NCBI GenBank assembly: GCA_016291435.1
Contig: JAEEXH010000002.1
Coordinates: 32,061 to 96,060 of the forward strand
Origin: Oscillospiraceae bacterium
Lineage (GTDB): Bacteria > Bacillota > Clostridia > Oscillospirales > Ruminococcaceae
Length of the DNA stretch: 64,000 nt
Reading direction: 5' to 3'
This document shows, piece by piece, positions 54,629 through 63,311 of the stretch (its first letter is position 1; each line of letters begins with the position of its first letter). The position numbers and the translations under genes were made by a program. Below the pieces are notes generated by a model, which had not been told where the DNA came from, ran no database searches, and saw only the letters and a list, made by a program, of their open reading frames with translations.

Positions 54629-55873
54629 ATGCAGGCAATAAAATGTGAGCTTTGCGGCGGCAATCAGCTGATCAAGAAGGACGGCTTTTTCCAGTGTGAA
54701 TTCTGCGGCACGAAATATACGCTTGAGGAGGCGCGCAAGCTGTTTGTCAGCGGAACGGTCTCCGTTGAGGGCGATGTCAAAACAAAAGATGCCGATTTCA
54801 TTGTCAAGGCAGGCAAGCTGAAAAAGTATAACGGCAAATCGACCGATGTGGTGATTCCCGAAAATGTCAAGGTGCTGGGAGACTTCTGCTTTAGTGGTCT
54901 CAATATTGAGACAGTTGTGATTCCAAGCAGCGTGACAACGATCGGTTATCGTGCTTTTGCCGGTTGCACGAGCTTGACCTCAATCGAGATTCCAAGCAGC
55001 GTGGTAGAAATCGGATGGGATGCTTTTGCCGGCTGCACAAGTCTGACCTCGGTCAGGATTCCGGGCAGTGTGAAAGAAATCGGCTCGGATGCTTTTGCCG
55101 GCTGCACAAGTCTGACCTCGATCGAGATTCCGAGCAGTGTAAAAAGAATTGGCAGTGACGCTTTTTCTGACTGTAAGAGTTTGTCCTCAGTTCAAATTTC
55201 AGACAGATTGATGTTCATCGGTGATTTTGCTTTTAAGGGCTGCGAAAGATTGATTTCAGTTCATATTTCGGACAGCTTAACAGAGGTAGAAAAGAAAAAT
55301 CTCAGATTTGACCCTGACTGGATAGATAGTTATATCGGTAACAATGCTTTTATGTATTGTAAGTGCTTGACCTCAATCGAGATTCCGAGCATCGTGAAAG
55401 AAATCCGCAGGTATGCTTTTTCCGGCTGCACGAGCTTGACTTCGATCAAGATTCCAGACAGCGTGATAGAAATCGGTGAGTGTGCTTTTGACGGCTGCAC
55501 GAGCTTGACTTCGATCAAGATTCCGAGCAGCGTGACAAAAATCGGTGATCGTGCTTTTTCCGGCTGCAAGAGCCTGACCTCGATCGAGATTCCGAGCAGC
55601 GTGACAAAAATCGGTGATCGTGCTTTTTCCGGCTGCAAGAGCCTGACCTCGATCGAGATTCCAGACAGCGTGACAGAAATCGGTGAGCATGCTTTTTCCG
55701 ACTGCACATCTCTTGATCCGGCAAAGATCAGAATATCCCCAAGAAAACAACAGATTTTTACAGGGTTACTAAAAAAAGGTTATTGTGAAAAATGCGCCGG
55801 ACCGCTGGAAAAGAGACAAGTGGGCGGTTATGTATGCTCCAGATGCGGTGCTATATATCTGATGCTTTTCTAA
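54629..55873 (+). CDS. Zinc-ribbon and BspA-type leucine-rich repeat protein
   Basis: The 414-residue protein starts at MQAIKCELCGGNQL (54629, SD AAAGGAG). It has an N-terminal zinc ribbon (CELCG...CEFCG), a linker, then about a dozen 23-residue repeats of the LRR_5/BspA type (IPSSVTKIGDRAFSGCKSLTSIE) from about residue 75 to 365, and a C-terminal second ribbon (CEKCAGPL...CSRCGAIY). No signal peptide is seen, so unlike many BspA proteins it is probably cytoplasmic. Two adjacent repeats are identical at DNA level. The role is likely protein binding; the partner is unknown. Confidence 0.85.
   Translation: MQAIKCELCGGNQLIKKDGFFQCEFCGTKYTLEEARKLFVSGTVSVEGDVKTKDADFIVKAGKLKKYNGKSTDVVIPENVKVLGDFCFSGLNIETVVIPSSVTTIGYRAFAGCTSLTSIEIPSSVVEIGWDAFAGCTSLTSVRIPGSVKEIGSDAFAGCTSLTSIEIPSSVKRIGSDAFSDCKSLSSVQISDRLMFIGDFAFKGCERLISVHISDSLTEVEKKNLRFDPDWIDSYIGNNAFMYCKCLTSIEIPSIVKEIRRYAFSGCTSLTSIKIPDSVIEIGECAFDGCTSLTSIKIPSSVTKIGDRAFSGCKSLTSIEIPSSVTKIGDRAFSGCKSLTSIEIPDSVTEIGEHAFSDCTSLDPAKIRISPRKQQIFTGLLKKGYCEKCAGPLEKRQVGGYVCSRCGAIYLMLF
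55520..55657 (+). repeat. Perfect 69-bp tandem duplication inside the LRR gene
   Basis: Bases 55520-55588 and 55589-55657 are identical by eye and encode two copies of the 23-residue repeat. The identity indicates recent duplication or gene conversion, so repeat number may vary between strains. Confidence 0.9.
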
Positions 55874-55899
55874 AAACAAATGATAAACGGAGGCTGCCT

Positions 55900-56343
55900 A
55901 TGGAAAGAAAGATCGAATCCGGCTTTGTCAAGAGATTCATCTTGGTATTTCTCGGCAGCCTTTTTGTGCAGTGCTTCTGCTGGGCGATGTACAGCTACCT
56001 CTCGCTCTCTGTCTGGCTCTGCGGGCTGAGCGCCGTTGTCACGGCGATCCTCTATCATTTCCTGCAAGCGGAGGAGGAGACGGGAATCTCACGCAGAAGC
56101 GTCTTTTTTGCTGCAATCCTCACGCCGTTTCTGATAAGCACGGCAGTGACGGTCGTGCAGCTCATCAAATACCCGCAGCTCAATTTGCTGAGTGCAAATC
56201 TCGACGGCGTCTCGCCGATGACGGAGCTCATCTCGCTCTATGCGGCGCGGCTCATGCTGAACGGCATCCCGCTGCTGATCTTCGCGGCGGTGGACAGGGC
56301 ATATCTTGCGGGAAAGGGTGGACAGCATGCAAAAGATTCGTAA
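55900..56343 (+). CDS. Small four-span membrane protein, cassette member 1
   Basis: The 147-residue product starts at MERKIESGFVKRF (CGGAGG 6 nt upstream). Four hydrophobic segments are seen (about 12-28, 32-50, 67-85 and 112-130). Its end overlaps the next gene by 17 nt. No known family is recognised. It is first of three similarly sized, overlapping membrane genes. Confidence 0.75.
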   Translation: MERKIESGFVKRFILVFLGSLFVQCFCWAMYSYLSLSVWLCGLSAVVTAILYHFLQAEEETGISRRSVFFAAILTPFLISTAVTVVQLIKYPQLNLLSANLDGVSPMTELISLYAARLMLNGIPLLIFAAVDRAYLAGKGGQHAKDS

Positions 56344-56746
56344 TTTCGCAGTATTTCTGCTGATTCCGCTGCACCTGCTGATTTATCCGGCAGAATTTCA
56401 GAACGGAGCGCTGTTTTTCGGCGCCTGCTTGCTGGCGCTGCTTGCGGATTTTGCGCTCTCCTTCCGGGATCTGCGCATCTTCACCGCAAGGCGCGGTAAA
56501 ATCGGCGTATTTGCGCATGATTTCCTGCCGCATCTCGGAAAAAAGGCGCTCATTGCCGCCGCGGATTTTGTGATCTATCTGATTCTGAACGTGACGCAGC
56601 ATCACAGTTTTGACGGCTTTATTTTCGATAATGAGCTGCTCTGGTTTTCCATCTGTATCGCGGAGCTGATCTGCGGGCTGCTTGTGAGCTTTGTCACGGG
56701 CGCTGCAAGCACGATGCTTCATCATGACGACATAGAAAAGCGGTGA
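56327..56746 (+). CDS. Small four-span membrane protein, cassette member 2
   Basis: The 139-residue product starts at MQKIRNFAVFLLIPLHLLIY (56327); the track's earlier start is less likely as it lacks an SD. Four hydrophobic stretches are seen (about 6-20, 25-43, 72-90 and 107-127). It overlaps the third member by 4 nt (GTGA). Unknown function. Confidence 0.72.
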   Translation: MQKIRNFAVFLLIPLHLLIYPAEFQNGALFFGACLLALLADFALSFRDLRIFTARRGKIGVFAHDFLPHLGKKALIAAADFVIYLILNVTQHHSFDGFIFDNELLWFSICIAELICGLLVSFVTGAASTMLHHDDIEKR

Positions 56747-57207
56747 AGCAGATGCGGAAGAAACGGGCGTGGATGCGGTATGTCTGGTGCGGGATTGCGA
56801 TGTTTCTGCTCCAGGTGTTCAGCATCCTGATTCAGGCAAGAGGCGGCTTCTTTTATGCCTACGGCTTCAACTTTGTGCTCTCCCTCGGCATCATGATGTT
56901 CAGCGCAAAGCTCTTTGAGGATAAGCAGCGCACATTTCTGCGCTATATGCGCGACTTTCTGCCCTATCTGCTGCAAACGGTCTGTGTGATCGGCACAGAT
57001 CTCCTGCTTGCGCTTCTGGCGATGCATCTGTCATCGAAGCTCTACATGCCGGATTATCTTGTCAGCGCGGATACTGTAACGATCATATTATTTGCGTTTG
57101 TGTCGGGCGGGATGCCCTATATCTTGATTCAGATTCTCTGCGCGGCGGTCGGCTTTCTGATCGCGGCAGGGTTCTCCATTGCGGACTACATCAATCGGAG
57201 GCGATAA
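56743..57207 (+). CDS. Small four-span membrane protein, cassette member 3
   Basis: The 154-residue product begins at a GTG overlapping the previous stop, or at ATG 56752 (MRKKRAWMRYVW). Four hydrophobic segments are seen (about 13-30, 38-52, 75-95 and 110-142), with the internal sequence FLRYMRDFLPYLLQT resembling FAHDFLPHLGKKALI of member 2. This suggests the members are distant paralogues. deoC starts 2 nt after its stop. Confidence 0.72.
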   Translation: MKQMRKKRAWMRYVWCGIAMFLLQVFSILIQARGGFFYAYGFNFVLSLGIMMFSAKLFEDKQRTFLRYMRDFLPYLLQTVCVIGTDLLLALLAMHLSSKLYMPDYLVSADTVTIILFAFVSGGMPYILIQILCAAVGFLIAAGFSIADYINRRR

Positions 57208-57208
57208 C

Positions 57209-57856
57209 ATGACAAATGCGGAAATTCTTTCGCATATTGACCACACGCTCCTGAAACAGGATGCAAAATGGGAGGATATTGCAAAGCTCTGCGAGGAGGC
57301 ACTCAGGTTTCACACGGCATCGGTCTGTATCCCGTCTGCGTGGGTGGAAAAGGCGCATGCAGCGTATCCTGCGCTCACGCTCTGCACGGTGATCGGCTTC
57401 CCGCTCGGCTATGTCCCGACTGCGGTGAAGGTTTATGAGGCGGCGCTGGCAAAAGAGCAGGGCGCTGCCGAAATTGATATGGTAATCAACGTATCTGCGC
57501 TGAAAAGCGGCGATGATAACGCCGTGCTTGATGACATTCGGCAGGTGCGGAAGGCAGCAGAGGGATGTATCCTCAAGGTCATCATCGAGACCTGTCTGCT
57601 CACGGAGGCGGAGAAGATCCGCTGCTGTGAGATGGTGACAGCAGCCGGCGCAGATTTCATCAAGACCTCGACGGGATTCAGCACCGCCGGGGCTGCACTG
57701 GAGGATATTGCACTGTTCAGACAGCATATCGGCGCGAATGTGAAGATCAAGGCAGCGGGCGGCATCCGCACACGCGAACAGATGGAAGCATTCCTTGTGG
57801 CAGGCTGCGGCAGGCTCGGCACGAGCGCGGCGCGCATCCTCTTTGATGCGCCGTGA
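57209..57856 (+). CDS. deoC: Deoxyribose-phosphate aldolase
   Basis: DeoC splits 2-deoxyribose 5-phosphate into acetaldehyde and glyceraldehyde 3-phosphate, for use of deoxynucleosides. The 215-residue TIM-barrel protein shows HIDHTLLKQDAKWEDI, EIDMVINVSALKSG and the Schiff-base lysine region ADFIKTSTGFSTAGA, plus KAAGGIRT. The start at 57209 follows CGGAGGCG. It overlaps the next gene by 4 nt. Confidence 0.95.
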   Translation: MTNAEILSHIDHTLLKQDAKWEDIAKLCEEALRFHTASVCIPSAWVEKAHAAYPALTLCTVIGFPLGYVPTAVKVYEAALAKEQGAAEIDMVINVSALKSGDDNAVLDDIRQVRKAAEGCILKVIIETCLLTEAEKIRCCEMVTAAGADFIKTSTGFSTAGAALEDIALFRQHIGANVKIKAAGGIRTREQMEAFLVAGCGRLGTSAARILFDAP

Positions 57857-58530
57857 AGGTGCTGCTTTCGGGATACGACAGACTTACGCAGGAGCTCATG
57901 TTCCGCGTCTATGCCGCTGAGATCCCGACAGCGGACAGAAAGCTGCGGACACATCTTGCGCACAACTATGCAAACGATCTGCTGGGCGCTGCGCTCGAAG
58001 CGGATTTCGGCGTGAAGCACGCAAAGATTGTGCGGAAGGAGCACGAAAAGCCGCTTCTCGTGCATGAATCGCTGCACATGAATATCTCGCACTGCAAGGG
58101 GCTTGCAGTCGCGGCAATCGGCAAAATGCCGCTCGGCGTCGATGCAGAGCCGCCGCGGGAAATCGCAGAAAAAATGATGCGCACTGTCTGCATGCCGGCG
58201 GAATTCCGCTGGCTCGGCGAGCAGCCCGCAGAGCAGCGTGCGTTTTGCTTCTCGCGCCTCTGGACGCTGAAGGAAGCATATACAAAATATACCGGCGAGG
58301 GCATCCGCCGCCCCTTCTCGACGCTCGGCTTCAAGCTCGGCAGGGCGGCAGACAGCCTGCGCAATGACACAATCGAATTCCTGCACCCGGCGGCATGCAA
58401 GGTGCGGTTCTATCAGATGCTCTGCGGCGAAAAATATGCCGTATCGCTCTGCATCCCGCGGCTCGGCGCAGGCGGATTCGATCTCTCGAAGCTGCCCGAG
58501 GGGTGGGTGCTGAACAGAGACGGAGACTGA
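57853..58530 (+). CDS. 4'-phosphopantetheinyl transferase (Sfp type)
   Basis: These enzymes move phosphopantetheine from CoA onto carrier proteins. The 225-residue protein has the three family motifs: MNISHCKGLAVAAIG, the Mg-binding GVDAEP, and FSRLWTLKEAYTKYTGEGI (WxxKEA). The start is a GTG overlapping the deoC stop. No polyketide, peptide-synthetase or other carrier-protein gene is in the window, so its client could be the fatty-acid carrier or an unlinked pathway. Confidence 0.9.
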   Translation: MKVLLSGYDRLTQELMFRVYAAEIPTADRKLRTHLAHNYANDLLGAALEADFGVKHAKIVRKEHEKPLLVHESLHMNISHCKGLAVAAIGKMPLGVDAEPPREIAEKMMRTVCMPAEFRWLGEQPAEQRAFCFSRLWTLKEAYTKYTGEGIRRPFSTLGFKLGRAADSLRNDTIEFLHPAACKVRFYQMLCGEKYAVSLCIPRLGAGGFDLSKLPEGWVLNRDGD

Positions 58531-58560
58531 ACACCTGCCGCAGGATCGGAGGGCGCAGAA

Positions 58561-58842
58561 ATGACACGGCTGAATCAGAAGGATCTCCCGTTCAGAAAGC
58601 TGTTTGATGTCAGAACAACAGATCAGTTCCGGGCATTTGCCGCGGTCTCAGAGGGCAGGCTGCTGTATATCACCGAAGAGCAGGCGGGCATGATGCTGGT
58701 GCACTGCGAGAGAATGATTTTTCAGCTCAGCAAGGAAGAATTCCGGGCACATGCCGAACGGGCAAGGAAAAACGGTAAATTGCAGAAAGCCTTTGACAAT
58801 CACTGGGTCACGCCCGAAGAAATCGAGGCGCTTTGCAGATAA
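58561..58842 (+). CDS. Small uncharacterised protein
   Basis: The 93-residue soluble product (MTRLNQKDLPFRKLFDVRTT...) has no membrane segment and no recognised motif; it is charged and probably helical toward the C-terminus (KEEFRAHAERARKNGKLQKA). It has GGAGGGCG upstream at normal spacing and coding bias like its neighbours. Unknown function. Confidence 0.62.
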   Translation: MTRLNQKDLPFRKLFDVRTTDQFRAFAAVSEGRLLYITEEQAGMMLVHCERMIFQLSKEEFRAHAERARKNGKLQKAFDNHWVTPEEIEALCR

Positions 58843-58863
58843 TATATCGGAGGAACATGACAA

Positions 58864-59400
58864 ATGATCTTGCTGCTTATTTTGGCGGGGCTGTGTATTT
58901 ACACTGCATATGCCTACAACAAAAAGCGGAAGTTTTATCTGGAGCACGGCAGAGAGGTCTCAGGTGAGGTGCTGTTCTTTGAGAAGCGGCGCGGCTGGAA
59001 AGGGCAGAAGAACTATCCCTATTACATGCTGAAGGTCGCGGCAGAGGGCAGGGAATATCTCATCGAGACGGACAACTCAAAGGCGCGGAAATACGGGAAG
59101 CAGACGGATATTGTCCTCTTTGTGCCGGAGGAGCTTGAAAATCCGCTCTCGGAAGGCAATCTCGCGCTTTACAGCGCACAGGCACAGACCCCCGAGGCGC
59201 GTTCTCAGGTCGCGGATCTCTACGCGAAATCGCAGGATATGGAACGCGAGCTCGACCGGGTCAACACGCAGATGCGTACAAATCTGGCAATCATCAAGGA
59301 GGATCTGCCGGGGCTCGGCGGCATCATTTTCGCTGCCGTGTTCGGCGCGTTCCTGCTGGCGCTCGCGGTCATTACTGCGATCGGGGCGCTCATCAAGTAA
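58864..59400 (+). CDS. Membrane protein with an extracytoplasmic or cytoplasmic beta domain (DUF3592-like)
   Basis: The 178-residue product has an N-terminal membrane segment (about 2-16) and a C-terminal one (about 150-175), with a beta domain between: REVSGEVLFFEKRRGWKGQK, YMLKVAAEGREYLIETD, DIVLFVPEE. That strand order resembles DUF3592-type domains. A helical stretch (QDMERELDRVNTQMRTNLAI) could be a short coiled coil. Function unknown. Confidence 0.68.
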   Translation: MILLLILAGLCIYTAYAYNKKRKFYLEHGREVSGEVLFFEKRRGWKGQKNYPYYMLKVAAEGREYLIETDNSKARKYGKQTDIVLFVPEELENPLSEGNLALYSAQAQTPEARSQVADLYAKSQDMERELDRVNTQMRTNLAIIKEDLPGLGGIIFAAVFGAFLLALAVITAIGALIK

Positions 59401-59424
59401 ACAAAACAAATGGAGGAAACGGCT

Positions 59425-60198
59425 ATGCTGTCGATTGATCTGCGCGGTCACACCGCACTCATCACAGGCGCCTCGGGCATGCTCGGGCGCGTCATCGCAC
59501 GCACCTTCGCCGACTGCGGTGCAAACCTCATCCTGCATTATTGCCGCAACAAGGAGGAAGCCGTCGCGCTCGGCAATGAGCTCCGCTCGAAGACCGGCAG
59601 ACGCATCCTCACGGTGCAGGCGGATATTACAGACGCCGATTCTGTCAGAGCGATGCGCGATACGGTCGCGGCCTCGTCTGTCGGGATGCCGGATATTCTG
59701 GTGCACAATGCGGTGATTCAGTATGAATGGAAGCCGGTTCTTGAGCAGCCGCTCGGCGATTTTGACAGTCAGTACGGCTCCTGCGTGATGCAGACGGTGC
59801 ACATGACGCAGGCGTTCGTGCCGCATATCATCCAAAAGGGCGAGGGCGGCAGAATTGTGGTCATCAACACGGAATGCGCGGCGCTCGCAGAGGCAAACTG
59901 CGGTGCCTACACTGCCGCAAAGCGCGGGCTCGACGGGCTTGTGCGCGTGCTGGCAAAGGAGCTGGGACCCGATAACATTACGGTGAATCAGGTCGCGCCC
60001 GGCTGGACGGTCACGGAGAATGACCGCAGAAACCGCACCGAGGTGCAGCCCGATTACGACAGGACCGTACCGCTCGGGCGGCGCGGCACAGACGCTGAAA
60101 TCGCGCAGATGTGTGCATTTCTCGCATCGCCGCTCGCCTCCTTCACAACCGGCGCCTATATCCCGGTCTCCGGCGGCAGAGTGATGCCGGCGATCTGA
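59425..60198 (+). CDS. Short-chain dehydrogenase/reductase
   Basis: The 257-residue SDR has the NAD(P) motif LITGASGMLGRVIA, HNAV in place of NNAG, and the catalytic YTAAKRG (Tyr-x-x-x-Lys), with a preceding VVINTECAA where the usual Ser is replaced by Thr or lies nearby. It ends YIPVSGGRVMP, as in 3-oxoacyl-ACP reductase-like SDRs. The start at 59425 has GGAGG 8 nt upstream; the track's ATG at 59410 overlaps that SD. The substrate is unknown. Confidence 0.85.
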   Translation: MLSIDLRGHTALITGASGMLGRVIARTFADCGANLILHYCRNKEEAVALGNELRSKTGRRILTVQADITDADSVRAMRDTVAASSVGMPDILVHNAVIQYEWKPVLEQPLGDFDSQYGSCVMQTVHMTQAFVPHIIQKGEGGRIVVINTECAALAEANCGAYTAAKRGLDGLVRVLAKELGPDNITVNQVAPGWTVTENDRRNRTEVQPDYDRTVPLGRRGTDAEIAQMCAFLASPLASFTTGAYIPVSGGRVMPAI

Positions 60199-60229
60199 TC
60201 CGGCGGTATCGCAAATCATCTGAAATCAT

Positions 60230-60248
60230 GAGACCGCAGGCCGGTCTC
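60230..60248. other. Hairpin in the SDR-purB gap
   Basis: GAGACCG and CGGTCTC with a short loop, about 20 nt before the purB ATG. No U-run; it could be a weak terminator or a leader structure. Confidence 0.35.
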
Positions 60249-60270
60249 TGAAAAGAAAGGAATATGTTAC

Positions 60271-61704
60271 ATGAATACCAACAGCTATGAATCCCCGTTT
60301 TGCACCCGCTATGCAAGCCGAGAGATGCAGTATCTCTTCTCCGCAGACAAGAAGTTCACGACATGGCGCCGCCTCTGGGTCGCGCTGGCAAGAGCAGAGC
60401 ATGAGCTCGGGCTGAATGTCACCGCGGAGCAGGTCGCGGAGCTTGAGGCACACATCGAGGATATCGACTACGAAGCAGCCGCAAAGCGCGAGAAGGAGTG
60501 CCGCCATGACGTCATGTCGCATGTCTACGCCTACGGCCTCTGCTGCCCGAATGCAAAGGGCATCATTCACCTCGGCGCAACCTCCTGCTATGTCGGCGAC
60601 AACACCGACATTATCATCATGCGCGATGCGCTGAAGCTCGTGCGCACAAAGCTCGTCTCCGTGCTCGCAAATCTTGCGAAGTTCGCGGAGGAGTGGAAGG
60701 CACAGCCCTGTCTGGCATACACCCACTGTCAGCCTGCACAGCTCACGACCGTCGGCAAGCGTGCGACGCTCTGGATGAATGAGCTGCTGATGGATCTTGA
60801 GGAGCTCGACTTCCAGCTTGGCAGAATGAAGCTGCTCGGCTCGAAGGGCACGACCGGCACGCAGGCATCCTTCATGGAGCTTTTCGGCGGCGACGGCGCG
60901 AAGATCCGTGCGATGGAGCAGAAGATCGCTGCGGAGATGGGCTTTGCACCCGATGCGGTCGTTCCTGTCTCCGGTCAGACCTACTCCCGCAAGGTCGATG
61001 CACAGGTGCTCAATGTGCTCTCCGGCATTGCACAGAGCGCGATGAAGTTTGCGAATGACATCCGTCTGCTGCAATCCTTCAAGGAGATCGAAGAGCCGTT
61101 TGAGAAGGGGCAGATCGGCTCCTCTGCAATGGCATACAAGCGCAACCCGATGCGCTGCGAGCGCATCACCGCACTCGCCCGCTACCTCATGACTGACACG
61201 CTGAATCCGGCATTCACCGCGGGTACACAGTGGTTTGAGCGCACGCTCGACGATTCCGCAAACAAGCGCATCGCCGTCGCGGAGGGCTTCCTCGCGGCAG
61301 ACGCGATCCTCAATATCATGATGAACGTCACGAGCGGACTGGTCGTTTATCCGGCAGTCATCCGTCAGCGCGTGATGGCAGAGCTGCCGTTCATGGCGAC
61401 CGAGAATGTCATCATGGACGCTGCGGCAAAGGGCGGCGACCGTCAGGAGCTGCATGAGCATATCCGCGTGCATTCGATGGCGGCGGGTGCCGAGGTCAAG
61501 CAGAAGGGCCTTGCAAACGATCTCTGCACGCGCATCGTGAACGATCCGATCTTCGGCGTCACCGAGGAGGAGCTGAACGCAAAGCTCGATCCGGCAAACT
61601 ACACCGGCAGAAGCGTGCAGCAGGTCGAGGAGTTTCTCGCAGAATTTGTCGCGCCGGTGCTCGCAAATGCGGAAACTTCCGGCGAGGTTGAGCTGACTGT
61701 GTGA
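60271..61704 (+). CDS. purB: Adenylosuccinate lyase
   Basis: PurB releases fumarate at two steps of purine synthesis, forming AICAR and AMP. The 477-residue protein has the fumarase/aspartase signature GSSAMAYKRNPMRCERI, the ligand loop HLGATSCYVGDN, and TGTQASFMELF. The length and PLxxRYAS-like opening (FCTRYASREMQYLFS) match the long, animal-like PurB type also found in many Clostridia. SD GAAAGGA. It probably ends its own unit, since a new promoter follows. Confidence 0.96.
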   Translation: MNTNSYESPFCTRYASREMQYLFSADKKFTTWRRLWVALARAEHELGLNVTAEQVAELEAHIEDIDYEAAAKREKECRHDVMSHVYAYGLCCPNAKGIIHLGATSCYVGDNTDIIIMRDALKLVRTKLVSVLANLAKFAEEWKAQPCLAYTHCQPAQLTTVGKRATLWMNELLMDLEELDFQLGRMKLLGSKGTTGTQASFMELFGGDGAKIRAMEQKIAAEMGFAPDAVVPVSGQTYSRKVDAQVLNVLSGIAQSAMKFANDIRLLQSFKEIEEPFEKGQIGSSAMAYKRNPMRCERITALARYLMTDTLNPAFTAGTQWFERTLDDSANKRIAVAEGFLAADAILNIMMNVTSGLVVYPAVIRQRVMAELPFMATENVIMDAAAKGGDRQELHEHIRVHSMAAGAEVKQKGLANDLCTRIVNDPIFGVTEEELNAKLDPANYTGRSVQQVEEFLAEFVAPVLANAETSGEVELTV

Positions 61705-61732
61705 TGATTTGCGGAGAATTCCGATATTTCTC

Positions 61733-61761
61733 TTGACAATTTACGCGAAATGTTCTATAAT
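61733..61761 (+). promoter_or_regulatory. secDF promoter
   Basis: Perfect TTGACA (61733-61738), 17 bp, TATAAT (61756-61761), about 90 nt before the secD start. Confidence 0.87.
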
Positions 61762-61853
61762 AAAAGATACTTGTCGGCATAGATACAAAAACACCGGTCT
61801 TCGGGGATTTGACCTATCTCCTGCCGATATACGAAAAACAAGGAGGCTTGGCA

Positions 61854-63311
61854 GTGAAGAACAAGAAATCAGTCTTCTTCATCGTGGCGATTCTGATCAT
61901 CGCGTTCGCGGTTTCGACCGTGCTCGGCGTGAAGAATCAGTACGGCGACCTCACCACCACCTATATCAAGGGTCTCAGAGATATCCGTCTCGGCATTGAT
62001 ATTCAGGGCGGCGTGGACGTCACCTTCTCGCCCGCAGACGGTGAAGATGCAGACGCGGATCAGCTCGATTCCGTCAAGGAGGTCATGAAGACCCGTCTGG
62101 TGACACTCGGCGTAAATGACTACGAGGTCTATACCGACGATGCGAACGATAAGATCATCGTCCGCTTCCCCTGGCAGACCGGCGAAACGAATTTTGATCC
62201 GGAAAAGGCAGTCAAGGAGCTCGGCGAGACCGCAAAGCTCCAGTTCCGCAAGGGTCTCAACTACACCAGCGATGTCGATGATGACGGCAACGTCACCCTC
62301 ACTCCGCTCGGCGATGTTGTCATCGAGGGAAGCGATGTTGCGGAAGCATATGTCGGCTATGAGTATGATCAGTCCGGCAACCAGACCGGCAATTTCGCCG
62401 TCAATCTGGAGCTGAAGGAAGAAGGCGCAAAGGCGTTCGCAGATGCGACTGCTGCTGCTGTCAACGGCGATTCTGAGTATCTCGATGTTTCCGCGGGCGG
62501 TCAGAATCATGTCATCTCGATCTGGATGGATACCAACTGCATCTCCTATCCGGCGGTCAATTCCGTCATCAGCGAGGGCAGAGCCCAGATCACCGGCTCT
62601 TTCGATTATGACGGCGCAAAGGCGCTTGCCGATAAGATCAACGGCGGTGCGCTCCCCTTCAATCTGAAGACCGTCACCTTCAAGACCATTTCCCCGAGCA
62701 TGGGCTCCGGTGCGCTGCGTATCATGATGATTGCAGGCGTCATCGCGCTCATTCTCATCTGCATCTATATGATCATCCTCTACCGTCTGCCCGGCGTTGT
62801 TGCGTCCATCGCGCTGATCGGTCAGGTCGCGGGCACGCTGGCAGTCATCTCCGGCTGGTTCGGCTTTGAGGATTCCAATACGCTCACCATCCCCGGCATC
62901 GCAGGTATCATCCTTGCGATCGGCATGGGCGTGGACTGCAACATCATCACCGGCGAGCGCATCAAGGAGGAGCTGAATACCGGCAAGTCGCTGGAATCTT
63001 CCCTCCAGGCAGCATATAAGCGTTCCTTCACCTCCATCCTCGACGGCAACATGACAGTTATCATCGTTGCGATCATCCTGATGGGCGCATTCGGTGTGTC
63101 CTCCAGCTTCTTCGCAAAGGTGCTGTCGTTCCTGTTCAGATGGTTCGGCGTTTCCACCGAGGGCACGATCTATTCCTTCGGCTTCACGCTGCTGACGGGC
63201 GTTATCTTCAACTTTATCATGGGCGTTGTCGCTTCTCGTCTGATGCTGACCTCCCTCTCGAAGTTCAAATGCTTCCAGAACAGAAAGCTGTACGGAGGTG
63301 CTGAGAAATGA
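61854..63311 (+). CDS. secD: Protein translocase subunit SecD
   Basis: SecD with SecF uses the proton-motive force to pull proteins out of the SecYEG channel. The 485-residue protein has TM1 (about 7-24), the extracytoplasmic P1 domain beginning LRDIRLGIDIQGGVDVTFSP (the conserved D1-like GxDxxGG), and TM2-6 with IPGIAGIILAIGMGVDCNII and ERIKEE. The GTG at 61854, 7 nt after AGGAGG, is chosen over the track start (61809). It overlaps secF by 4 nt. Confidence 0.96.
   Translation: MKNKKSVFFIVAILIIAFAVSTVLGVKNQYGDLTTTYIKGLRDIRLGIDIQGGVDVTFSPADGEDADADQLDSVKEVMKTRLVTLGVNDYEVYTDDANDKIIVRFPWQTGETNFDPEKAVKELGETAKLQFRKGLNYTSDVDDDGNVTLTPLGDVVIEGSDVAEAYVGYEYDQSGNQTGNFAVNLELKEEGAKAFADATAAAVNGDSEYLDVSAGGQNHVISIWMDTNCISYPAVNSVISEGRAQITGSFDYDGAKALADKINGGALPFNLKTVTFKTISPSMGSGALRIMMIAGVIALILICIYMIILYRLPGVVASIALIGQVAGTLAVISGWFGFEDSNTLTIPGIAGIILAIGMGVDCNIITGERIKEELNTGKSLESSLQAAYKRSFTSILDGNMTVIIVAIILMGAFGVSSSFFAKVLSFLFRWFGVSTEGTIYSFGFTLLTGVIFNFIMGVVASRLMLTSLSKFKCFQNRKLYGGAEK

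Noticed and set aside
54950-55710. Possible CRISPR or intergenic repeat array
   Set aside because: The 69-bp period encodes 23-residue BspA/LRR_5 repeats in one continuous ORF.
55330-55750. Repetitive minus-strand ORFs of 69-125 aa
   Set aside because: Antisense shadows of the LRR repeats.
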